This document shows, piece by piece, positions 1 through 6,447 of a stretch of DNA of 64,000 bases. The stretch comes from a virus, in IMG/VR virus record IMGVR_UViG_3300042549_002424, positions 1 to 64,000 of that record; one strand, written 5' to 3'. The position numbers were made by a program, and so were the translations under genes. A model generated the notes under the pieces. That model saw nothing but the letters and a program-made list of their open reading frames with translations. It was not told the origin of the DNA and did no database searches. Each line of letters starts with the position of its first letter. Within the stretch, counting starts at the first letter, position 1.

Positions 1-6
1 TTTCAT
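1..6 (-). CDS. Possible start of the next leftward gene (truncated)
   Basis: The first six bases read ATG-AAA on the minus strand, about 33 bases downstream of the gp26-like stop codon. This would continue the leftward baseplate/packaging unit beyond the window. Only two codons are visible, so no product can be given and the start itself is uncertain. Confidence 0.3.
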
Positions 7-39
7 AATGATTGAATAGCGTCTCGTGGGAGAGATTTA

Positions 40-750
40 TTAAAAAAAATTGTTCAGACCCTTTACGTGTTTATTATGTTCTACTTTACAAACTGGACAG
101 GTATACTTTACTGCAATCCTAACAAGTGGCATTGTCTCGAAGAAATCCTCGAGCATCTTGTTCTGTTTGCTAGTCAAACTATCCATGAATGCTTTTAGTT
201 CAGATTCAGTTTCTTCAGCAACATGGTATACGTCATCTTCGACATAAATAGTTTCCATCGCTGCCAAGACTGCTTTCTGCTTAGCATCTTCCTCAGTTGA
301 ATTCTGAATCTCAATCAATTCATCCATTGTCGGATATTTCATCAGAACAGTGATTGTATCAGATAGTTTGACCTTATTGCTATGCTCTTCAGGAGTAAAC
401 ACTTCAACTGTTCGTAAGTCAATCTGGATCTTTGCTTTGGCTTCTGGATCCTCACAGGTATCACAGCGGAATACTAACTCGCTGAACTCACCAACGGACT
501 TTGATCGAATAAAGGTAAACAGATACTCAAGATCGAAACTCGTCATATTCTCAACAAGTTCAGATGGCTCGATACAGTTCTCAACTACTTGTTTCAAAGT
601 AGTCAACATCACTGCTAGGTCTTCTGACTCTTGAGCAGCTAACAGAGCACGTTCTTCTTTTACTCGGAATGGACGATACTTTGCTTTCTTCTTTGTTGAT
701 GGAATAGTAATCGGGTATAGTGGGGTTGGGTTAACTTCAGATAATCTCAT
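40..750 (-). CDS. gp26: T4 gp26-like baseplate hub protein
   Basis: This 236-aa protein resembles the T4 base-plate protein family that includes gp26 (T4 gp26 is about 208 aa). Its N-terminus carries a lysine/arginine-rich stretch followed by 'YRPFRVKEERALLAA', the typical family signature. Two Cys-x2-Cys pairs (C96/C99 and C218/C221) could together bind a metal ion. In T4, gp26 is part of the central hub under the tail tube. It is the last complete gene of the leftward unit, and its ATG overlaps the gp16 stop codon, which points to coupled translation. The assignment is by family resemblance; exact equivalence to gp26 rather than a related hub-assembly factor is inferred. Confidence 0.75.
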   Translation of the reverse strand: MRLSEVNPTPLYPITIPSTKKKAKYRPFRVKEERALLAAQESEDLAVMLTTLKQVVENCIEPSELVENMTSFDLEYLFTFIRSKSVGEFSELVFRCDTCEDPEAKAKIQIDLRTVEVFTPEEHSNKVKLSDTITVLMKYPTMDELIEIQNSTEEDAKQKAVLAAMETIYVEDDVYHVAEETESELKAFMDSLTSKQNKMLEDFFETMPLVRIAVKYTCPVCKVEHNKHVKGLNNFF

Positions 751-1157
751 AGTTTTTTCATCTTCTCCATAATTATTGCATTCATTTCAGAGGTAGTACC
801 AATGAAGGCTACATTATTAGTTACATTAGCAGTCGGTATATTCTTCTCAGTTGACTTCTCAAGAATCTTTCTTTTCTTCTCATGCACGTCCAGCAATTGA
901 GAATTCATATCAGATACTGTCTTCAGCATTGTTGCTAGTACTTCATATGACCTTGGTGTTTCGCTTTGAATGGCAATTTCTAGCGCACTCTCAATGGCTC
1001 TGTTACCGAGGTTGAGAAGTCCTTTGATGTTTGTTCTTGCCAGTTCTGCGTCTGTTGAAACAGTTGAGTCTTTATCATCTTCGGAGATTGTGGGAAGTAT
1101 AACCCGATCCATCGGAACTGGTTCTACATCAAATACCTCGGAAATCTTTTTACTCAT
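747..1157 (-). CDS. gp16: Terminase small subunit (T4 gp16-like)
   Basis: This 136-aa protein (T4 gp16 is 164 aa) should recognise phage DNA and regulate the packaging motor gp17. The central helical stretch containing 'TPRSYEVLATMLKTVSDMN' corresponds to the gp16 segment 'SPRHMEVFATLMGQM', with the same following 'LxxHxKxxxI' pattern. A C-terminal 'FIGTTSEMN' matches the gp16 'FMGSPTELM' tail. This is the helical oligomerisation core of T4-type small terminases. The gene overlaps its neighbours on both sides (gp26-like and holin). It is on the opposite strand and about 40 kb from the large terminase gene, unlike the adjacent 16-17 pair of T4. Confidence 0.85.
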   Translation of the reverse strand: MSKKISEVFDVEPVPMDRVILPTISEDDKDSTVSTDAELARTNIKGLLNLGNRAIESALEIAIQSETPRSYEVLATMLKTVSDMNSQLLDVHEKKRKILEKSTEKNIPTANVTNNVAFIGTTSEMNAIIMEKMKKL

Positions 1158-1438
1158 TGTTCTTTAGAAACTGCGTCAGATGCGTTATTTATTCTCGCAA
1201 TTTTCTCTTGACCGCGAGTAAATGCCGAGACGCCAAGAATCGCTCCGAATGAGATATGGAATAATCCAGACCCAACCAGAGTTAATGGTTGCCACTGAGA
1301 ATTGACATTACCATTATAAAATGTCTGGATAATTGACCAGAGAATTGGCGCAACAACAAAATCAAATAAACAAATAACCAAATACACAATGGCAGTAATT
1401 GGTCGCCATTTATTTTGCAACCAAGTTTCTGGTGTCAT
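1154..1438 (-). CDS. Holin, three-helix GTA/3TM type
   Basis: This 94-aa membrane protein is predicted to form the lesion in the inner membrane that times lysis. It begins 'MTPETWLQNKWRPITA' and has hydrophobic segments near residues 12-35 and 52-72. It ends with the pattern 'GAILGVSAFTRGQEKIAR' followed by a charged tail, which is typical of the 3TM holin family found in marine and environmental T4-like phages and gene transfer agents. It overlaps gp16 by four bases and the gp54-like gene by one. No stand-alone endolysin gene lies beside it. The only lysozyme domain seen here is in the gp5-like tail protein, so the endolysin is presumably elsewhere. Confidence 0.8.
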   Translation of the reverse strand: MTPETWLQNKWRPITAIVYLVICLFDFVVAPILWSIIQTFYNGNVNSQWQPLTLVGSGLFHISFGAILGVSAFTRGQEKIARINNASDAVSKEQ

Positions 1439-2676
1439 TAGTATTTTCCTCTGGTAACATCGGATTGAAGTTGTGATGCTGCACCGGAAACATCATTACC
1501 TCTGGTGTTATATACACTACCCATTTTACCAACAGAATCAGCGATCTGTTGGCTTCCACCAGGAATACTGTTCATTGAATTGGTCAGACTAGAGAAGATT
1601 GATCCAACTCCTGATAAGTTCGCACCAATAGCACCAAGATGACCAGGAATACCTGCGACATTTGACACAACAGCAAGTTTGCCACCAATTCCCAATAGAT
1701 TGGTTTGTATACCTGCGAATGGTGCCCCAAGTCCCAGAGAACTTGCTGCTGAGTTAATAGCACCAAGTGTATTTGCGATACCGACCGTAGCATTAGTGAG
1801 TGCAGCTAATGGTGCGGTGATGTTGTTGATTCCTTCTCCAAGCCCACCAAGAGCAGCACCAAAATCACTGGAACTCTTTCCAAGAGAAAGAATACCACTA
1901 CCGAAAGCAGAAGTATTTGCATTTCCTCCAGGTGCTGTGCTTAACAAAGCATAGGAAGCAGAACAACTTCTTGATGTGTCGGATGCGAAATCTCTGCCGA
2001 GGGCAACTGCACCACCAGAAAAGTTATTCGAGAATCCTGAACCACTACCAGCTGTTGCGTAGCCGAGATATTCAGCAGAACCATCTTTTGCCAATGCTGC
2101 CACACCACTCTCTGATTTTTTAGTCGTGAACAGTTCTAGTTTATTGCTAATTTCATTCCCTGCTTCATCCATGGGAATTTGAGTCCAGTATTTGAATACC
2201 AGAGATACGCGCACTCTGATGATATCTTTATTCTCGAAACCGAAACTAATATCCTGTATTGATTTCGGATATGCCTCAAAGACTCTGGCACAATAAACTA
2301 TTTTACTTTCTTTATCAGTTACGATGACATCTAATTGTTTAGTGTAATCTGAATAATATCCTACATTTCTTGTTGTTTTATTTACAACTGCGTTAGACCA
2401 TTGTTCGAAGTATTGTTTAACTATCATCTTCCTGTCAGATATAAATGATAGTTCCATACTTGGATATAATGGCATATACGGTACTTCTCTATTTTCACCG
2501 AATATTCTAATATCTGTTGTTGAGTTTGTTAACCCAGGAAGGTTAACGCTGTCGCACATTAAACTAACTTCTTTACCAGTGGAGTCACCAAACACCACAT
2601 AGTAGTGCGTTCCTGTGAGCAGTCCTTCAGATTTTACCTTAGAGATAAACTCATTTAATGTTGCCTTTGAATCCAT
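1438..2676 (-). CDS. gp54: Baseplate tail-tube initiator, gp54-like
   Basis: Residues about 18-170 of this 412-aa protein look like a tail-tube fold, with the tube-type opening 'THYYVVFGD', the 'VNLPGL' strand and the paired strands 'ARVFEAYPKSIQDISF' and 'VSLVFKYW'. That fits gp54, the T4 protein (320 aa) on which the tube starts to polymerise. Residues about 190-412 are a long Gly/Ala/Ser-rich, weakly hydrophobic segment. In T4 gp54 a comparable Gly/Ser-rich region is inserted inside the tube domain, whereas here it follows the domain. The gene sits between holin and an unidentified structural gene in the leftward unit. gp48, its T4 partner, is just across the divergent promoter region at 3756. 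Confidence 0.7.
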   Translation of the reverse strand: MDSKATLNEFISKVKSEGLLTGTHYYVVFGDSTGKEVSLMCDSVNLPGLTNSTTDIRIFGENREVPYMPLYPSMELSFISDRKMIVKQYFEQWSNAVVNKTTRNVGYYSDYTKQLDVIVTDKESKIVYCARVFEAYPKSIQDISFGFENKDIIRVRVSLVFKYWTQIPMDEAGNEISNKLELFTTKKSESGVAALAKDGSAEYLGYATAGSGSGFSNNFSGGAVALGRDFASDTSRSCSASYALLSTAPGGNANTSAFGSGILSLGKSSSDFGAALGGLGEGINNITAPLAALTNATVGIANTLGAINSAASSLGLGAPFAGIQTNLLGIGGKLAVVSNVAGIPGHLGAIGANLSGVGSIFSSLTNSMNSIPGGSQQIADSVGKMGSVYNTRGNDVSGAASQLQSDVTRGKY

Positions 2677-2678
2677 GA

Positions 2679-3269
2679 TTACCAGTGCGCTTTCTTAGAT
2701 GATTCTTTCCATACCTGTTCTTTGGATGCGCCGACGAATCTCTGTACTGGCATTAACATAGCCGTATACCAGGATTCATGGGGGATTTCGCAGAATGGGG
2801 ACTTTACGTGCGGAAGAAGGTATTGTTTAATGCAAGGTGCCGCTGCCTTTAGACGAGACATTCCCTGGATCAAATCCCAAGAATACTTAATCTTAGCAGT
2901 ATCCGTCCCACCCTTCTCATAGATGGATGTCAGTTCTTTGAATAGCATCATACGAGGACGATAGTCCAGATAATGAAGATTCAATCCAATGAAACCATTC
3001 TCTGTCTTTGCATAAGGAATAACTAAAGGAAACTGGTCATAGTAAGGCAGAGTTTCTTTGAACTTTGGATCATAGTAAAAGAAGATTGGTCGACCAGGCA
3101 CTAGGCGAGAAGTCAAGTTCATACCACCATCACCAATCATAATTCTGTTGGGTGTGATTTTCTTGGTTGACAACATCTTTACTTGGTCGTCAAACCATCT
3201 TTTTGAATTCACAACTTGACTTGGATCAATATGATACAACTCAAGTGAGGTCTTTCTTTCTCTTGCCAT
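2679..3269 (-). CDS. Conserved T4-like phage protein, function not identified
   Basis: This 196-aa soluble protein is basic at both ends. It has a central segment rich in aromatic residues and prolines ('GRPIFFYYDPKFKETLPYYD', then 'FPLVIPY' and 'GLNLHYLDYRPRMMLF'). I recognise this as a type of protein seen beside gp4 in environmental T4-like phages, but I cannot attach a firm function. Its place next to the head-completion gene gp4 would suit a DNA-end or head-completion role such as gp2, but the sequence does not prove this. It starts seven bases after gp4 ends and is followed two bases later by the gp54-like gene. Confidence 0.6.
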   Translation of the reverse strand: MARERKTSLELYHIDPSQVVNSKRWFDDQVKMLSTKKITPNRIMIGDGGMNLTSRLVPGRPIFFYYDPKFKETLPYYDQFPLVIPYAKTENGFIGLNLHYLDYRPRMMLFKELTSIYEKGGTDTAKIKYSWDLIQGMSRLKAAAPCIKQYLLPHVKSPFCEIPHESWYTAMLMPVQRFVGASKEQVWKESSKKAHW

Positions 3270-3275
3270 ATTTCC

Positions 3276-3713
3276 TTAGAACAATTGTTTCTCGGTTAGT
3301 ACGATGAATTCCATATTGTGCTTCTTACAATATGCATCAGCACTTTTCCACTTCTCTGTATTTACAGCATAGGTAGCCATCTCAGTCAGAAACTTCTTGG
3401 TCTTTCTAGTCTGCTTCGGAGGTTCCGTTTGCGCCGAAGGTTTAATTTCCACTGCGTATTTCTTTATATCACCAGTTCTTGTCTTTACCATAATGACAAA
3501 GTCAACAAAGTATCTGTGCGGTCGTTTATCAACTGGTGATATATAAGGAATAACTAATTCTTCGTTGTTGTACTTTAACACTGAAGGATTCGCGTCGCAC
3601 CAATTTAGAAACTTCAACTCCCAGCTGCTACGATAGAAGATATTGTTAATATCACCTACGTATTTCTCTGGTCGTTTTGGTTTGAAATATCCCTGAATAT
3701 AGTGCCGCGCCAT
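3276..3713 (-). CDS. gp4: Head completion protein gp4 (TnsA-like nuclease fold)
   Basis: This 145-aa protein (T4 gp4/50 about 150 aa) is needed after DNA packaging to make filled heads competent for tail joining. The N-terminal 'GYFKPKRPEKYVGD' and 'YRSSWELKFLNWCDANP' are very close to T4 gp4. They continue into the nuclease-like core 'RYFVDFVIMVKTRTGDIKKY' and 'EIKP', which supply the D...ExK residues of the TnsA/restriction-endonuclease fold. It is the first gene of the leftward unit. A TCTAAATA late-type motif on the minus strand (3740-3747) lies 27 bases upstream of its ATG. Confidence 0.92.
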   Translation of the reverse strand: MARHYIQGYFKPKRPEKYVGDINNIFYRSSWELKFLNWCDANPSVLKYNNEELVIPYISPVDKRPHRYFVDFVIMVKTRTGDIKKYAVEIKPSAQTEPPKQTRKTKKFLTEMATYAVNTEKWKSADAYCKKHNMEFIVLTEKQLF

Positions 3714-3715
3714 TC

Positions 3716-3723
3716 GCTAAATA
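3716..3723 (+). promoter_or_regulatory. Late-type promoter motif for gp48 baseplate unit
   Basis: The octamer GCTAAATA, one of a recurrent family of TCTAAATA-like motifs here, lies 32 bases before the gp48 ATG. It resembles the T4 late promoter element TATAAATA read by gp55. Promoter function is inferred. Confidence 0.55.
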
Positions 3724-3739
3724 TAATACTACTAACCAT

Positions 3740-3747
3740 TATTTAGA
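3740..3747 (-). promoter_or_regulatory. Late-type promoter motif for the leftward unit
   Basis: Read on the minus strand this is TCTAAATA, 27 bases upstream of the gp4 start. It faces and overlaps the transcript expected from the plus-strand motif at 3716-3723, so the 42-base gap would fire in both directions. Confidence 0.6.
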
Positions 3748-3755
3748 CCACCACA

Positions 3756-4685
3756 ATGGCAACTCCTCAAAAACGCTCTGTAACGTACAATACTCTCAAG
3801 TACGAGATACAGAATTTACAGTACCCAGAGGATTTGGATACATCGGAACAATATGGTCAGAACAGAGTATTGTTCTTTATCAATGTCACTGGTGAAAGTA
3901 AATTGAACAAGAATTCAATTTACCCTGAGCGAATAGTAGTAGATATTCCTCCGAATGAATACAAGAATTCTGTTGGAAGAGAATCACTTGAGAAAGCAAC
4001 CGAGAAAATTGGTCTTGGTGGAGCATTGAGAAGTACGTTACCAATGAAGAGGTTAACCTCTGCTATTAGCCTATATATCCCAAATGATCTTAGTACCTCG
4101 TATGGTGTTACATGGGGAGATGGAGAAGAGTTAGCGGGTAGTGGTCTTTTTGCGCAACTAGGTTCTGATGTGACTAGTGGTAAAGCGGGATTTGGGGATG
4201 CGGCTGCAAGTGCAGCTCTAACTGGAGTCGCGCAAACAGTCTTAAAAAATTCTAAGTCTGTTCAGAAAATTTCAAGGACTACACAAAACACAAAGAAAGA
4301 ACAATTATTCCAGGGTGTTGATTTTAGAACTATAAATTTCTCTTATCAATTCGCACCAAAGAATGAGTTTGAAGCAGCTAATGTTCTTGACATTATTCGA
4401 ACATTTCGTCACCATATGCTTCCTGAGTTCGCAGATGAGAATCAGTTTATCTATATCTACCCTTCTGAATTTGAGATCAAGTATTTTAGGGGTGACCAAG
4501 AAAGTGAATTCCTCGAGCGACACTTTACTGCTGTGTTGACAAATTGTAACATAAACTACACACCGAATGGGCAATTTGTTACATTCGAAAATGGAATGCC
4601 TTCTCAGATAAACATGACCTTGACATTCAAAGAACTGTTCTTGGCATCCAAAGAAACATCAAGTCAGTTTGAGGCTGGAAAATGA
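3756..4685 (+). CDS. gp48: Baseplate tail-tube cap protein gp48
   Basis: gp48 caps the baseplate and, with gp54, seeds the tail tube. This 309-aa protein is somewhat shorter than T4 gp48 (364 aa). Its C-terminal third matches the gp48 pattern: 'FRTINFSYQFAPKNEFEA' and 'IIRTFRHHM' correspond to the tube-like strand and helix. 'INYTPNGQFVTFENGMPSQI' followed by 'NMTLTFKEL' corresponds to the 'TPNGNFNGLA...LEITMRE' end of T4 gp48. The N-terminal half is variable and Ala/Gly-rich around residues 130-165. It is the first gene of the rightward baseplate unit and overlaps gp53 by four bases. Confidence 0.85.
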   Translation: MATPQKRSVTYNTLKYEIQNLQYPEDLDTSEQYGQNRVLFFINVTGESKLNKNSIYPERIVVDIPPNEYKNSVGRESLEKATEKIGLGGALRSTLPMKRLTSAISLYIPNDLSTSYGVTWGDGEELAGSGLFAQLGSDVTSGKAGFGDAAASAALTGVAQTVLKNSKSVQKISRTTQNTKKEQLFQGVDFRTINFSYQFAPKNEFEAANVLDIIRTFRHHMLPEFADENQFIYIYPSEFEIKYFRGDQESEFLERHFTAVLTNCNINYTPNGQFVTFENGMPSQINMTLTFKELFLASKETSSQFEAGK

Positions 4686-5215
4686 CCTACTTCGCAAACT
4701 TCCCAGATATCTTATATCCATTCGAACTGGGTGGAAAGATCAAACTCGTTCGAGTCAAAGACATTGTTTGTAATGTTAGAGTTAGAAAGAAGGTACTGAG
4801 TAATATCACGTTGTATGATGAATATGATATTGAGGACGGAGAGACTCCGGAAATTATTGCTGAGAGAGTTTATGGGGATGCCAATCTTCATTGGGTAATT
4901 ATGCTTGCGAATGATCGTTATGATAGGTGGAATGATTTTCCAATGAGTGGAGAGGCTCTTGGCAAGTACATTGAAAACAAATATGGGCAGGGAAATGATG
5001 GTGACCAGCACTATATTTTTGACACGCCACATTTCGAGGATGAGAAAGGAAATATAGTTGACGGTCCTGCAACAAATCTAGTTCGAGCCATAACCAATCT
5101 TGAGTATGAGACAAGAGTCAATGAGAGTAAACGAAGAATTAAGATTATCAATAAAACTCTAATTGCTGCTATCGTCTCTGAACTTGAAACATCATTTGAG
5201 ACGTTCGAAGAATGA
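4682..5215 (+). CDS. gp53: Baseplate wedge protein gp53
   Basis: gp53 is a LysM-like baseplate wedge subunit that helps join wedges around the hub. This 177-aa version (T4 196 aa) shows the family core 'YDEYDIEDGETPEIIAERVY' and 'LHWVIMLANDRYDRWNDFPM' (T4: 'YWVLLMCNDNYDPYYGW'). The C-terminal helix 'NESKRRIKIIN' matches 'NEKLRQIKII' of T4. The ATG overlaps the gp48 stop codon and its own stop overlaps gp27, so these genes are probably translated in a coupled fashion. Confidence 0.92.
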   Translation: MTYFANFPDILYPFELGGKIKLVRVKDIVCNVRVRKKVLSNITLYDEYDIEDGETPEIIAERVYGDANLHWVIMLANDRYDRWNDFPMSGEALGKYIENKYGQGNDGDQHYIFDTPHFEDEKGNIVDGPATNLVRAITNLEYETRVNESKRRIKIINKTLIAAIVSELETSFETFEE

Positions 5216-6447
5216 CTGTTAATTACCCTCTGAAGTTTGCAGGTGAATATACCTTAGATGAGGTAACTATAATTACGTCTGAAAATGCAGAGACGAATAT
5301 TGTCGATCAGGTTGTTGGTATTGTTGTTTATGAAGATCTGTTCTCTCCATTTATATCAGGAACTATTTTCATAAAAGATACATTCGACCTCCCTGGGTTA
5401 TTCGGAAGATCTGGACTTAATAGAGTTCGTCTAAAGATATACACCCCAACTATTGACAAAGATAATTATATCTCTTCGGTATTTCACATATACAAACATT
5501 CTGATAGAACACTTACTGGGGATAGAACGCAACAATACTCATTCCACTTCATATCAGAAGAAGCTATCGCCAACCAGAAAAAGATATCCAAGAGTTATGG
5601 TGGTTCTCCATCAGAGTTAGTGAACAGAATTATTAGAGATGAGTTCCGTTCTAGAAAACCAGTCTATATGACTCCATCGACGAACAGCATAAAGTATGTG
5701 TCTAACTTCTGGACTCCGACGGAGAATATCAGATTCCTTTCTGAGGTATCAAGAGGAACTGGTGGTGATAACTTCGTATTTTTTGAGAATAGAGATGGGT
5801 TCAATTTTCTTTGCTTAAATGATATGGCAAATAAACAAAAGCCAACTCTACAGAAGTTTAAAAATATTGATTCTCTTGGCAAAGGAAAGAAAGATATCAA
5901 TTTTGACTATGAGACTATTATTTCCATAAACGTAGATACTTTCTATGATTACTTCAAAGACTTAGATTCTGGTATGATAAAATCTAAGTTGTATATCTCT
6001 GATCCAGTATTAAAGAGATACAAGATTAAAACATTCGATCTTTCAACTGATAAAAAAGAACTACTCAATAAGAACAGACTTTATACTGATAAAGTAATTA
6101 GTGAATCACAAACAACTATTATGAGCGGCACCCGTCAGTATAACACGATGAGTGCCGGAGACTCAACTAACTTTGATTATTATCAGAGACGGATTTCTCA
6201 GATCAGACAATTCCAAGCATCGAAGGTTGAGATCGAGGTTCTTGGAAGAACGGACTATACTGTCGGCAAGAAAGTGCTCTTGGATATTAACAAGATTCGC
6301 TCATTCTCTGCGGGAGATGATCAGGGAGATTTCTTAGATAAAATCCTTAGTGGATACTATATAATTTCCGCAGTCGCGCATAAGTTCTCTCTTGATAAAC
6401 ACATCTGCAGCCTCGAACTAATTAAAGATAGCACACAATCAGAATGA
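5212..6447 (+). CDS. gp27: Baseplate hub protein gp27-like
   Basis: This 411-aa protein matches T4 gp27 (391 aa) in length and position immediately before gp5. It has the opening strands typical of gp27/VgrG-type tube-like domains ('NIVDQVVGIVVYEDLFSPFI', 'GTIFIKDTFDLPGLF'), then a middle helical part ('SELVNRIIRDEFRS') and a C-terminal β-rich part ('KVEIEVLGRTDYTVGKKVLL', 'GYYIISAVAHKFS'). In T4, gp27 forms a trimeric ring that connects the gp5 spike to the tail tube. It overlaps gp53 and gp5 by four bases each. Confidence 0.85.
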   Translation: MTVNYPLKFAGEYTLDEVTIITSENAETNIVDQVVGIVVYEDLFSPFISGTIFIKDTFDLPGLFGRSGLNRVRLKIYTPTIDKDNYISSVFHIYKHSDRTLTGDRTQQYSFHFISEEAIANQKKISKSYGGSPSELVNRIIRDEFRSRKPVYMTPSTNSIKYVSNFWTPTENIRFLSEVSRGTGGDNFVFFENRDGFNFLCLNDMANKQKPTLQKFKNIDSLGKGKKDINFDYETIISINVDTFYDYFKDLDSGMIKSKLYISDPVLKRYKIKTFDLSTDKKELLNKNRLYTDKVISESQTTIMSGTRQYNTMSAGDSTNFDYYQRRISQIRQFQASKVEIEVLGRTDYTVGKKVLLDINKIRSFSAGDDQGDFLDKILSGYYIISAVAHKFSLDKHICSLELIKDSTQSE

